Shown piece after piece: positions 45,728 through 54,787 of a stretch of 64,000 nucleotides of DNA; position 1 is the first letter of the stretch, and the number at the start of each line of letters is the position of its first letter. The notes beneath the pieces are model-generated. The model saw nothing but the letters and a program-made list of their open reading frames with translations. It ran no database searches and was not told the DNA's origin. Both the position numbers and the translations under genes were made by a program. This DNA is from Streptomyces sp. SID8352 (GTDB lineage: Bacteria; Actinomycetota; Actinomycetes; Streptomycetales; Streptomycetaceae), in the NCBI RefSeq assembly GCF_009862265.1, contig NZ_WWGX01000071.1, forward strand, positions 1 through 64,000, read 5' to 3'.

Positions 45728-46222
45728 GTGCGCGAAGACGGAAACGGCGGTGGTCACGGGGACGAACCGGCGGCGCCCGCGAGTGGTGTGAACCAGCCCG
45801 GATTCCTGGCGCTGGAGCGGGAACTGACGGTCCTGCTGCGCCGCGCCCGCGCCAGCCAGGGCGAGATGGCCCGGGAGGTCCACCCCGACCTCGAACCCTC
45901 CGCGTACGGGCTGCTCGTCCGGCTCGGCGAGTGCGGCGGGCAGCGGGCCACCGAACTCGCCGCCTACATCGGCGTGGGCAAGGCCACGATGTCCCGCCAG
46001 CTGCGGGCGCTGGAGGAACTGGGCCTCGTCGCGCGCGAGCCGGACCCCGGCGACGGGCGCGCCTGGCTGATCACCCTGACCCCGCGCGGCCAGGACCGGG
46101 TCGGCCGGGTCCGCGACGCCCGCCGGGCCCGCTACGCGCGCCGGCTGGCCGGATGGGACCCGCGCGAGGTGACCGAACTCGCCAGGCTGCTGCACGAGCT
46201 GAACCGGGGCACGGACAAGTAG
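45728..46222 (+). CDS. MarR-family transcriptional regulator
   Basis: 164 residues. After a Gly-rich start (about 1-20), a MarR winged helix runs from about 30: LLVRLGECGGQRATELAAYI, then GVGKATMSRQLRALEELGLV (recognition helix) and the wing AREPDPGDGRAWLITLTPRG. The ligand is unknown. GTG 45728 has AGGGG 5-6 nt upstream. It is divergent from the GH25 gene. The 250 bp between may hold an operator. Confidence 0.9.
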   Translation: MREDGNGGGHGDEPAAPASGVNQPGFLALERELTVLLRRARASQGEMAREVHPDLEPSAYGLLVRLGECGGQRATELAAYIGVGKATMSRQLRALEELGLVAREPDPGDGRAWLITLTPRGQDRVGRVRDARRARYARRLAGWDPREVTELARLLHELNRGTDK

Positions 46223-46743
46223 CCGCGCGCCCGCGTCCGCTCACCCGGCCCGAGCCGGATCGGACCGGGCCGCGCCCCGGCCGGCCGCGGCTGGTCCACC
46301 CACCCCGCCCGCGCCGCGTTCCGGTCGGCCCCGGCCAGTGCCCGGCGATCGGCCCGCCCATCGGTCGGCCCGCGCCGGTCGCGTCCGTCCGGCCCGCCCG
46401 CGCCGGTCGCGTCCGTCGGCCCCTCCGCGCCGCTCGGTCCACTCGCCCGTGCGGGGTCCGTTCACCCCGCCCGCGCCGCGTTCCGGTCGGACCCGGCCGT
46501 GCCCACGGTCGGGTCCGGCCATCGGTCCGCCCGTGCCGCGTCCGCCCGTCCGGCCCGTCCGCGTCGTGACGGGGCCGCCCGCGCCGTGTCCGGCCCGCCC
46601 GGCCGTTGGCGGCTCCGGCCCCGGGCGGCTCCGGAGGCGTACCGTCCCGGCTCCGCGCCGTCCCGGCTCCGCGCCGTCCGGGGCCGTACTGTCCCGGGAC
46701 CCCGGCGGCGCCGCGCGGGGGAGGGGGCGCGCCCGGCGCCGGG
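46223..46743. repeat. Low-complexity region with short direct repeats
   Basis: 520 bp, made of Gly/Arg-coding-like GC strings without a gene. The 25-bp block ccgcccgcgccgcgttccggtcgg occurs near 46305 and 46467, and ccgcgccggtcgcgtccgtc near 46371 and 46397. Probably slipped-strand decay of intergenic DNA. Confidence 0.6.
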
Positions 46744-47535
46744 TCACAGTTCCGCGTGGACCACCGTCGCGTCGTCGTGTGTCTTGGAACGGCCCAGGAA
46801 GGCCCGGGACCGCGCCGCGTCGGACCGCTCCAGGTGCCGGACCCGCTCCACCAGGGCGCGGGCGCCCTCCTCGCGGATCACCGACAGGCAGTCCGCCCAG
46901 TCGCCCTCCCCGAACGTCTCCACCCAGCGCGTCGCCCCGTCCGTCAGCGCCGCCAGCGTCCGCACCGCCGCCCGGGGCAGCACCCCCGTCACCGCCCGCG
47001 CCGCCACCGCCGGATCGGCCGCCGCCGTGAAGAAGCCGCCCTCCTTGTTCCGCAGCCTCGCGTCCACCTCCGCCTCCGAGGCCAGCGCCGAGCGCGGCAG
47101 CCGCGCCAGCCGGTCGTCGAGCAGCGCCCTGACCCCGCCGTCCGGCCCCTCCACCAGCAGCGCCGAGTCGCAGAGCACCAGGTACTCCACCCAGGAATCG
47201 GACCAGCGGGCCAGGGCCACCGTCGCCTGCGGCGTGCGCGGGTGAGAAAGGTCACAGGTCTCCGCGTGGGCCGACGCGGTACGGGCGATGGCGCGGGCCA
47301 GCACCCCCGCCAGGGAGACGTCCGGGAGCGAGGCGGCCAGTTCGGTCAGCGCGCCGCCGAGACGCGCGGTGAACCACGGAACGGAATGCAGACAGCCCGT
47401 GGCACCCCGGGGCGGCGTCACCCCGTCCAGGACGACGAGCGCGCCACCCCGTCCGGACGCCGGTAGTCCGACGCTCGCGAAGTCCTCATTGGGGCGGTCG
47501 GGCCGGCCGGGTTCCGAGACGAGTTCCGTACGCAT
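46744..47535 (-). CDS. PP2C-like serine/threonine phosphatase
   Basis: 263 residues. The metal-binding motifs of the PPM family are recognisable: RPNEDFASVG near the N-terminus, ALVVLDGVTPP, then ALTDGATRWVE and THDDATVVHAEL near the C-terminus. The classic DGMGG box is altered (VVLDGV), so activity could be modified. No sensor domain. It may remove phosphate from Ser/Thr-kinase targets. ATG 47535 starts MRTELVSEPGRPDRPNEDF. It is divergent from the conservon. Confidence 0.8.
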   Translation of the reverse strand: MRTELVSEPGRPDRPNEDFASVGLPASGRGGALVVLDGVTPPRGATGCLHSVPWFTARLGGALTELAASLPDVSLAGVLARAIARTASAHAETCDLSHPRTPQATVALARWSDSWVEYLVLCDSALLVEGPDGGVRALLDDRLARLPRSALASEAEVDARLRNKEGGFFTAAADPAVAARAVTGVLPRAAVRTLAALTDGATRWVETFGEGDWADCLSVIREEGARALVERVRHLERSDAARSRAFLGRSKTHDDATVVHAEL

Positions 47536-47973
47536 CCGGCCAGTCTGCACGAGCCCTTCACGTGACCCGCGAAAGCCCGCCAACTCTCACCAAAACGACG
47601 CGGCAGCCCTGTTCCGGTGCCGCTTTTGACGGGGAATACGGTGGTCCCGGAAGGCGCGGCGGCACATCCTCCCACCGCCCGTCGCGGACGTCCAACCGGC
47701 ACGCCAGCGGTGCGGCCGACATGCGCCAGGGGAACTTGCCCCTCAACTCCCCTCCGGGGTTCACTCCTTCGGGTGGCGGGTCAGGTGATGCCCGCCCACC
47801 GCATACCGGCACTGGAATGGTCGGGAACCGGTGGGGGGTCTGCCCCGCTCACGCGGCCACCCCGCCCGACGCGCAGCCGACGGGGAGGGACGGCCGGGAG
47901 CTTGGGGGAGGGCGCACGCCGCCCGGCCAGTTTGACGGAGCGCCACCCGGGCCCACGGGTACACGAGTCAGGA
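47536..47973. other. Upstream region of the conservon
   Basis: About 440 bp between the phosphatase gene (minus) and cvnA (plus). A frame in phase with cvnA stays open but lacks protein-like codon use and a ribosome binding site. Promoters for both sides should be here; none is clear. Confidence 0.5.
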
Positions 47974-50900
47974 ATGCGAGCACCGGTGCAGAAGACGCGG
48001 CCTCGTCGCAGAGACAAGCAGACGGCCCCCGCGGAGAGCGCGGAGCGGACCCCCGGCACCTCCGCCCCGGGAACGCCCGCCACCCCACCGGCCCCCCCGG
48101 CGCCCGCCGTCGGCAAGGGCAGGCCCACGCACGTCCGCAACCGCCTCATCGTCGCCGTGGCGGTCGTCGCCGCCGCCGTCGCCGGGGCCGGGGCGCCCTC
48201 GATCGTCGCCGCCTCCGGGCAGCTCCACGACACCCAGGAACTCGTGACCCTGGCCGGCCGCACCCAGGACGCGCTGACGCTCGCCCACTCCCTCGCGGAC
48301 GAGCGGGACGAGGTGACCCCCTACATCGCCGCCGGGCGCCCGCGGTCCAAGGCGCCCTCCGAGCAGCGCGGCGCCCGGGTCGACCGCCAGGTGGAGGAGA
48401 TGCGGGCCGATCCCGCCACCCCCGCCGCCCTGCGCGAGGACCTGGAGGCCATCGCGACGCTGCGGAGAGCGGCGCTCACCGGCAAGAGCACCGCTCTCGA
48501 AGCGCACGAGGAGTACACCCGCACCATCACCGAGCTGCACTCCCTGGCGACGGAGCTGGCCGAGCGGATGCCGCCCCGCGCGGGCTCCGGCGCCCAGGCC
48601 CTGGCCGAGCTCGACACCGCGGTCCAGCAGGCCGCCGCCACCCGAGGTCTGCTGCTCGCCGCCCTCGGCGTGCCCAGCAGCACCCAGACCGTCATCGACC
48701 CCCTCACCGGGCTGCCCACCGAGACCACGGTCACCTCCGACGCCGACGCCGAGCGCCGCGACGCCCTCACCACCGCCGCCCAGCAGGCCCGGGTGCGCTC
48801 CGACGCCTCCCTCACCGCCTTCCGCGAGGGCGCGCCCAGGGAGAGCCGCGACCGCTACGACGCCGCCGTCACCGGGCCCGAGGTCAACTCGGCCGAGAAG
48901 TACCTGGCCGGGCTCACCGACCGGCCCGTCCTCTCCGACGAGGAGCTGCGCACCTCCGTCAAGCGGCTGGACGCCGCCCTGTCGGCCCGGATCGACGCGA
49001 TGCGCGGCGCCGAGTCCGCCCTCTACGAGAAGCGCACCGCCGGCCTGGAGCAACTGCGCGACGACGACGTGACCGGGCTGGAGCTGCGGATCGCGGCCCT
49101 CGGCGCCCTGATCCTGCTCGCCCTCGGCGTCGCCACGGCCATGGCCCGCACCCTCACCCGCCCGCTGTCGGTGCTGCGCCGGGGCTCCGCCCGGCTGGCC
49201 GCCGCCGAGCAGCCCGCGACCGAGCAGCCCATCGCCTTCACCGGCCGCAACGACGAGTTCGCCCAGGTCGTCCGCTCCGTCAACGCCCTGCACGCGCACG
49301 CCGCCACGCTGGCCGAACGGGTCGTCACCCTGGAGTCCGACCGCAAGCACCTGGTCGGCCAGCGCCAGCGGATGGCCGACGCCCGCGAGGAGCTCCGTTC
49401 CGAACTGGCCGAATCCACCGCCCGGCTGGAGACGGTGCGCAAGAGCATCGGCGGCACCTTCGTCAACCTCGCCCTGCGCACCCTCGGACTGGTGGAGCGT
49501 CAGCTCGCCGTCATCGAGAGCCTGGAGCAGCGCGAGCAGGACCCGGACCGCCTGTCCACCCTGTTCAAGCTGGACCACTTCGCCACCGTCATGCGGCGGC
49601 ACAGCGAGAACCTCCTCGTGCTGGCCGGCACCGAGCACATCCAGCACAGCTCCGGGCCGGTGCCGCTGGTCGACGTCGTACGGGCCGCGGTCAGCGAGAT
49701 CGAGCGGTACGAGCGGGTCCGTATCGCCGCGCTGCCGCCGCGCGCGCACGTGGCCGGGTTCGCCGCGGACGACCTCTCCCACCTGCTCGCCGAGCTGATG
49801 GAGAACGCCACCTCGTTCTCGCCGCCGGACCTGCCCGCCGAGATCTCCGGCTGGCTGCTGGAGAGCGGCGAGGTGATGCTCTCCGTCCAGGACGAGGGCA
49901 TCGGCATGACCGCCGAGCGGCTGGAGCGGCTCAACGCCCGCCTCACCGACTTCGACCCCGAGGCGCCCTACGAGCAGGACGAGGAGGACGGGCTCGGGCT
50001 CGGCCTCTACGTCGTCGCCCGCCTCGCCCACCGGCACGGGGTGCGGGTGCGGCTGCGGGAGCAGAAGCAGGGCGGGATCGCCGCCGTCGTGGTCCTGCCG
50101 ACCACGCTGCTCGCGGCGGAGCCGCCGGCCGCGGTCGCGCCGTCCGCCGCCGCCCCGGGGGCCGAGGAGCCGGGCACGGTCTCGCTGCCGGGCGCCGATT
50201 CGGAGGCCGACTCCAACGCCCTGCCCGAACGCGCCCCCCGGGGCTCGGCGAAGACGCCCACCGTCCCGGCGGCACGGAGCGCGGAGCCGGACACCGCGAC
50301 GGAGGCCGCCACGGACACCGCGACGGAGGGCGCCCGGATCCCGGCGAGGGATGAGGCGGACGCCCCGGCCCGGGACGAGGCGGGCGGGGACACCCCGACG
50401 CCGGACGTGCCCGGCAGGGATGCCCCGACGCCGGACGCCCCGAACCCGGTGGCCTCGAACGCGGACGCCCCCGGCGCCCCCGCCCCCGACGCGGATGCCC
50501 CGGCCCCGGACACCTCCGGCACGGGCGCCCCGGACCTGGACGTCCCGAACCCGAACGTGCCCGGCTCGGATGCCCCGGGCCCGGACGTCCCCGGCTCGGA
50601 TGCCTCGGGCCCGGACGTCCCCGGTTCGGACGCCGCCGCGTCCGAGCGGCAGGGTGCCTCCTCGCCGGGCGAGGACACCGAGGGGTCGGCCCCGCCCGCC
50701 GCCCCGGGACCGTCCGACGCCGTGTCCTCCGTCCCGGCTCCCGACCCCGGGCCCGACACCGTTCCGGCCGGGGACCCGGCCGCCCCCGGAACCGAGGGCG
50801 CCGAGACCACCGCCACCTCCGAGACCTCCGGCGGGACCCGGCCCGGCGCCGGAGCCACGGCGGTCCCGGACACCGCGACCGTGGACGGGGCCCCGGACTC

Positions 50901-51636
50901 CCCGGAGCCCGCCCCGCCCGCGGAGGCCCCGCGCACCCCGGCGGCTCCGAAGGACTCCGCCTCCGCCGACCCCTCCGCGGCCCCCGGCAGCCCCCTCGCG
51001 GACCGTGCGCCCGCCGCCGGGGAGGCCCCCGGGACCCCGCAGCCCGGGATCCCGTGGACCTCCGCGACCGGAACCGTCCCGCAGGCCCCCGCCGACCCGG
51101 CCGCTCCGGAGACCCCCGAGTCCTCGGCGGCCCCCCGCACCCCCGCGCCCCGCTCCGGAAGCGCCCCCGACGGAGACACCCCCGACGAAGACGCCCCCGA
51201 CAGGGACGGCCCCGCCGCGGCCGCCGCCCCGGTCGCCCGCGGCCGCCGGGAACTGCCCGACGACACCACCATGGCGCTCCTGCTCCCCGCACAGGCGCAG
51301 GCCCCCGCCGACGACCCCTACGCCATCGGCCCCGACGCCCATGAGCGCACCCCCGACGAGGCCACCGACCAGCAGGCCGAGCCCGTCACCGAGAAGGGAC
51401 TGCCCAAGCGGACCCCGAAGCTCACCACTCCCACGCCGGCCGAGCGGCCGCGCACGGGTTCCGTCGACGCCGAGGCGCTGCGACGCCGCCTGGGAGGTTT
51501 CCGCCGGGGGGCGGAGGCCGGGCGGCGCGATGTCGAGGCGGAGATCGCCGACCGGACGGCCGGGCACCGGTCCCCGGCGGCAGCAGGGACGACCGAGGAA
51601 GCCACGGGGGGCACCGTCGAGGAGGCAAGCAGTTGA
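47974..51636 (+). CDS. cvnA: Conservon sensor kinase-like protein CvnA with nitrate/nitrite-sensing (NIT) domain and long disordered tail
   Basis: 1220 residues. The first membrane helix is at about 52-75 (LIVAVAVVAAAVAGAGAPSI). A NIT-type extracellular domain runs to about 355. A second helix (LGALILLALGVATAMA) is followed by HAMP. A kinase-like region has VNLALRTLGLVERQLAVIES and KLDHFATVMRRHSENLLVLA, then an ATPase N box (LLAELMENATSFSPPDLP) and G boxes (QDEGIGM, DGLGLGLYVVARLA) to about 705. The remaining about 510 residues are Pro/Ala/Asp/Gly-rich. CvnA proteins act with the three following gene products at the membrane. The ATG start has AGGA immediately upstream; GTG 47986 is an alternative. 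Confidence 0.92.
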   Translation: MRAPVQKTRPRRRDKQTAPAESAERTPGTSAPGTPATPPAPPAPAVGKGRPTHVRNRLIVAVAVVAAAVAGAGAPSIVAASGQLHDTQELVTLAGRTQDALTLAHSLADERDEVTPYIAAGRPRSKAPSEQRGARVDRQVEEMRADPATPAALREDLEAIATLRRAALTGKSTALEAHEEYTRTITELHSLATELAERMPPRAGSGAQALAELDTAVQQAAATRGLLLAALGVPSSTQTVIDPLTGLPTETTVTSDADAERRDALTTAAQQARVRSDASLTAFREGAPRESRDRYDAAVTGPEVNSAEKYLAGLTDRPVLSDEELRTSVKRLDAALSARIDAMRGAESALYEKRTAGLEQLRDDDVTGLELRIAALGALILLALGVATAMARTLTRPLSVLRRGSARLAAAEQPATEQPIAFTGRNDEFAQVVRSVNALHAHAATLAERVVTLESDRKHLVGQRQRMADAREELRSELAESTARLETVRKSIGGTFVNLALRTLGLVERQLAVIESLEQREQDPDRLSTLFKLDHFATVMRRHSENLLVLAGTEHIQHSSGPVPLVDVVRAAVSEIERYERVRIAALPPRAHVAGFAADDLSHLLAELMENATSFSPPDLPAEISGWLLESGEVMLSVQDEGIGMTAERLERLNARLTDFDPEAPYEQDEEDGLGLGLYVVARLAHRHGVRVRLREQKQGGIAAVVVLPTTLLAAEPPAAVAPSAAAPGAEEPGTVSLPGADSEADSNALPERAPRGSAKTPTVPAARSAEPDTATEAATDTATEGARIPARDEADAPARDEAGGDTPTPDVPGRDAPTPDAPNPVASNADAPGAPAPDADAPAPDTSGTGAPDLDVPNPNVPGSDAPGPDVPGSDASGPDVPGSDAAASERQGASSPGEDTEGSAPPAAPGPSDAVSSVPAPDPGPDTVPAGDPAAPGTEGAETTATSETSGGTRPGAGATAVPDTATVDGAPDSPEPAPPAEAPRTPAAPKDSASADPSAAPGSPLADRAPAAGEAPGTPQPGIPWTSATGTVPQAPADPAAPETPESSAAPRTPAPRSGSAPDGDTPDEDAPDRDGPAAAAAPVARGRRELPDDTTMALLLPAQAQAPADDPYAIGPDAHERTPDEATDQQAEPVTEKGLPKRTPKLTTPTPAERPRTGSVDAEALRRRLGGFRRGAEAGRRDVEAEIADRTAGHRSPAAAGTTEEATGGTVEEASS

Positions 51637-52136
51637 CCGCGCCCAGTACGCTCCGACCGAGCAGTGAAGCCCGCAACCTGCACTGGCTGTTGACGAATCT
51701 GGTCGAGGAGGTCCCCGGCATCCGGTCCGTCGCCGTGGTCTCGTCGGACGGCCTGCTGCTCCTCTCCTCCGACCCCGGCCGCCACGACGAGGCCCGCAGG
51801 AACCACGACGACGCCCCCGCCGGGCCCCGGGGCCACGCCGCCGACCTGGCCACCGTCGTCTCCGGCGTGGGCAGCCTCACCGTCGGCGCCGCCAAGCTGC
51901 TGGAGTTCGGCGGCGTCAAGCACACCATGGTCGCCATGGAGGAGGGCAGCCTCTTCGTGATGTCGATCAGCGACGGCTCGCTGCTCGGCGTGCACGGCTC
52001 GGCCGACTGCGACATGAGCGTGGTGGCGTACCACATGGCCCTGTTCGTCGGCCGCGCGGGACACGTGCTGACCCCCGAACTCCGCAGCGAACTGCGCAGG
52101 TCGCTGGAGGGCGAGCCGGCCGGGAGCGCGCGATGA
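51633..52136 (+). CDS. cvnB: Conservon protein CvnB, roadblock/LC7 domain
   Basis: 167 residues. One roadblock/LC7 fold at about 10-125 (LHWLLTNLVEEVPGIRSVAV, then LEFGGVKHTMVAMEEGSLFV), the class of proteins that regulate small GTPases such as MglB. TTG start overlaps the cvnA stop (TTGA); GAGGAGG lies 7 nt upstream. Partner of CvnD by analogy. Confidence 0.95.
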   Translation: MTAPSTLRPSSEARNLHWLLTNLVEEVPGIRSVAVVSSDGLLLLSSDPGRHDEARRNHDDAPAGPRGHAADLATVVSGVGSLTVGAAKLLEFGGVKHTMVAMEEGSLFVMSISDGSLLGVHGSADCDMSVVAYHMALFVGRAGHVLTPELRSELRRSLEGEPAGSAR

Positions 52137-52555
52137 CCGACCCTGCCGCCGCGAACCGCGGCGACCTGCCGGTGCGCGGCGCCGACCGCAAGCCCGCCCG
52201 GGTGCGCCCCTACTCGCTCACCAGCGGACGCACCCGCTTCGGCCACGTCCTGCTGGTGGAGACCTTCGTCGGCGCCACCGCGATCGAGGCCGCCGGGGAG
52301 CGCCGCGAACTGGCCGGTCCGGCCTCCCGGGTGATGCCCGAGATGCGGGCCATCGTCGAACTCTGCCGCCGGATGCGTACGGTGGCCGAGATCTCCGCCC
52401 TGCTGAGGATGCCGCTCGGCGTCGTCCGCGTGCTGCTCAGCGACCTGGCGGACCAGGGAAGGATCCGTGTCTACGGCACCGGGACCGGCCATGGCACGGG
52501 CCGCCCGGACCGTGTTCTGCTCGAAAGGGTGCTCAGTGGGCTCCGCCGTCTCTGA
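52133..52555 (+). CDS. cvnC: Conservon protein CvnC, DUF742
   Basis: 140 residues. The DUF742 domain starts VRPYSLTSGRTR and ends in a winged-helix-like segment (AEISALLRMPLGVVRVLLSD, then LADQGRIRVY). ATGA overlap with cvnB. Role in the conservon unknown beyond complex formation. Confidence 0.95.
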   Translation: MTDPAAANRGDLPVRGADRKPARVRPYSLTSGRTRFGHVLLVETFVGATAIEAAGERRELAGPASRVMPEMRAIVELCRRMRTVAEISALLRMPLGVVRVLLSDLADQGRIRVYGTGTGHGTGRPDRVLLERVLSGLRRL

Positions 52556-53189
52556 CTCCGCCGTCTCCGCCGCCGTCGGCGGCGCTCCGCTCGCCGGGAC
52601 CGACGACGGACCGCTGCTGCCGTGGCAGACCGACCGCACCCGCGCCCCCGTCGCCACCAAGATCGTGGTGGCCGGCGGCTTCGGCGTGGGCAAGACCACC
52701 CTGGTCACCACCGTCTCGGAGATCACGCCCCTGCAGACCGAGGCGCTGATGACCGAGGCCAGCGCCGAGACCGACGACCTCAGCGCCACCCCGGGCAAGC
52801 TCACCACCACCGTGGCCATGGACTTCGGCCGCATCACCCTCGACGACAGCCTGGTCCTCCACCTGTTCGGCACCCCCGGCCAGCAGCGCTTCTGGTTCAT
52901 GTGGGACGACCTGGTGCGCGGCGCGATCGGCGCCGTCGTGCTGGCCGACACCCGCCGTCTGAAGGACTGCTTCCCGGCGCTGGACTACTTCGAGAGCTGC
53001 CGGCTGCCGTACATCGTCGCCGTCAACCACTTCGACGGCAGTGAGCTGTTCGACGCGGCGGACGTGCGCGAGGCGCTGTCGGTCCCCCCGCACATACCCG
53101 TCGTGATCATGGACGCGCGCGACCGGGTCTCCGTCGTCGGGACGCTGCTGTCCCTCGTGGGCCACGCGCTCGACGAGACCCCCGAGTAG
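52536..53189 (+). CDS. cvnD: Conservon GTPase CvnD
   Basis: 217 residues, Ras-like small GTPase. P loop GGFGVGKTT (about 48-56), switch II FGTPGQQRF, and NHFD in the NKxD position. It starts with GTG inside the end of cvnC, AAAGGG 7 nt upstream. The set CvnA-D is thought to act like a eukaryotic receptor-G-protein module. Confidence 0.95.
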   Translation: MGSAVSDSAVSAAVGGAPLAGTDDGPLLPWQTDRTRAPVATKIVVAGGFGVGKTTLVTTVSEITPLQTEALMTEASAETDDLSATPGKLTTTVAMDFGRITLDDSLVLHLFGTPGQQRFWFMWDDLVRGAIGAVVLADTRRLKDCFPALDYFESCRLPYIVAVNHFDGSELFDAADVREALSVPPHIPVVIMDARDRVSVVGTLLSLVGHALDETPE

Positions 53190-53290
53190 ACCGGCCCCCG
53201 GACACCCGGGGACCCCGAGCACCCGGACCCCCGCCGGAACCGGCCGGCCGCGCCCCAGCAGACGCAACCCGAGTAGGAGTCGAACGCCGC

Positions 53291-54571
53291 ATGCGGAAGA
53301 TACTCGTCGTCGGAGCCGGGCAGTCCGGCCTGCAACTGGCCCTGGGCCTACAGTCCCACGGCTACGAGGTCACCCTGATGTCCAACCGGACCGCGGACGA
53401 GATCCGCACCGGCCGGGTCATGTCGACGCAGTGCATGTTCCCGACCGCCCTCCAGCACGAGCGCGACCTCGGGCTGAACTTCTGGGAGTCCCAGGCGCCG
53501 AGGATCGAGGGGCTCGGCGTCTCGGTGGCCGTACCCGGCTCCCACGACCCCGGCCCCACCCGCCGGGCGGTCGACTGGCTCGGGCGGCTGCGGGGCTTCG
53601 CCCAGTCCGTCGACCAGCGGGTGAAGATGGCCGGCTGGATGGAGACCTTCGCCCAGCGCGGCGGCCAACTGGTCATCCACGGCGCCGCGGTGGGCGACCT
53701 CGACTACTTCTCCCGCGCCTACGACCTCGTCCTGGTCGCCGCGGGCAAGGGCGAACTGGTGGGGATGTTCGGCCGGGACGCCTCCCGGTCCCCGTACGCC
53801 GAGCCGCAGCGGGCGCTGGCGGTGGCGTACGTCCACGGGCTGGGCCCGCGCCCCGAGCACCCGGACACCGAGGCCGTCCGCTGCAACCTGGTGCCCGGCG
53901 TCGGCGAGATGTTCGTCATGCCGACCCTCACCACCTCCGGCCGCGCCGACATCCTCTTCTGGGAGGGCATACCCGGCGGCCCCCTCGACGTCTTCCGGGG
54001 CGTCAAGGACCCGGCGGAGCACCTCTCCCTCACCCTCGACCTGATGAGGACCTTCCTGCCCTGGGAGTACGCGCGGGCCACCGGGGTCGAGCTGACCGAC
54101 GCGGGCGCCACCCTCGCCGGGCGCTACGCCCCCACCGTCCGCCACCCCGTCGGACGGCTGCCCGGCGGAGGGCTCGTCCTCGGCGTCGCGGACGTCGTCG
54201 TCGCCAACGACCCGGTCACCGGCCAGGGCTCCAACTCGGCCGCCAAGTGCGCCGCCGGCTACCTCGCCTCCATCGTCGAGCACGGCGACCGGCCCTTCGA
54301 CGAGGAGTGGATGCTGCGGACCTTCGACCGCTACTGGGACACCGCCCGGCACGTCACCAAGTGGACCAACGCCATGCTCGCCCCGCCGCCCGGACACGTC
54401 CTGGACCTCGTGGGCGCCGCCGGGCAGCTCCAGCCCGCCGCCGACCGCTTCGCCAACGGCTTCGACGACCCCTCCGACTTCGAGGACTTCTTCTACGACC
54501 CCGAACTGACCGGCTCCTACCTGGCTGAGCTGGGCGCCACGCCCCCGGCCGCCCCGGCGGAGGCCCCCTGA
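53291..54571 (+). CDS. FAD-dependent styrene/indole monooxygenase-like enzyme
   Basis: 426 residues. The Rossmann start ILVVGAGQSGLQLALGLQSH (about 4-23) binds FAD. RTADEIRTGRVMSTQCMFPT matches the StyA group, and LGVADVVVANDPVTGQGSNS is the second FAD motif. StyA-type oxygenases epoxidise an aromatic alkene or indole and need a flavin reductase; none is adjacent. It follows cvnD by 101 bp on the same strand, GTAGGAG before ATG, so it may be the conservon's effector enzyme. The substrate is not known. Confidence 0.88.
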   Translation: MRKILVVGAGQSGLQLALGLQSHGYEVTLMSNRTADEIRTGRVMSTQCMFPTALQHERDLGLNFWESQAPRIEGLGVSVAVPGSHDPGPTRRAVDWLGRLRGFAQSVDQRVKMAGWMETFAQRGGQLVIHGAAVGDLDYFSRAYDLVLVAAGKGELVGMFGRDASRSPYAEPQRALAVAYVHGLGPRPEHPDTEAVRCNLVPGVGEMFVMPTLTTSGRADILFWEGIPGGPLDVFRGVKDPAEHLSLTLDLMRTFLPWEYARATGVELTDAGATLAGRYAPTVRHPVGRLPGGGLVLGVADVVVANDPVTGQGSNSAAKCAAGYLASIVEHGDRPFDEEWMLRTFDRYWDTARHVTKWTNAMLAPPPGHVLDLVGAAGQLQPAADRFANGFDDPSDFEDFFYDPELTGSYLAELGATPPAAPAEAP

Positions 54572-54612
54572 GGCCCGCCCGCCCCTTCCCGTCCGCCGCA
54601 CGGCGCCGAGCA

Positions 54613-54728
54613 CGCACTCCCGCCGCGCCGGCCCCGGCCCCGAGGAGGTCGCGTACGAAGGCCCGGGGCCGGCGCGGGGGAGCGCACGCCCGACGCCGCG
54701 CGGCGGCGCTGAGGGCGACGACGGCAGG
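54613..54728. repeat. Dispersed palindromic repeat, copy 2
   Basis: Match to 40895-41016. The stem cgcgccggccccgg (about 54624-54637) pairs with ccggggccggcgcg (about 54663-54676), across a loop of about 25 nt. It lies between the convergent monooxygenase and NlpC/P60 genes, a terminator position. Confidence 0.78.
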
Positions 54729-54787
54729 GGCCGGTCAGGCCCCGGGCCGGCGGCCCGGGGCACCCGGCGCCCGCCCGCCCCCCGGGG

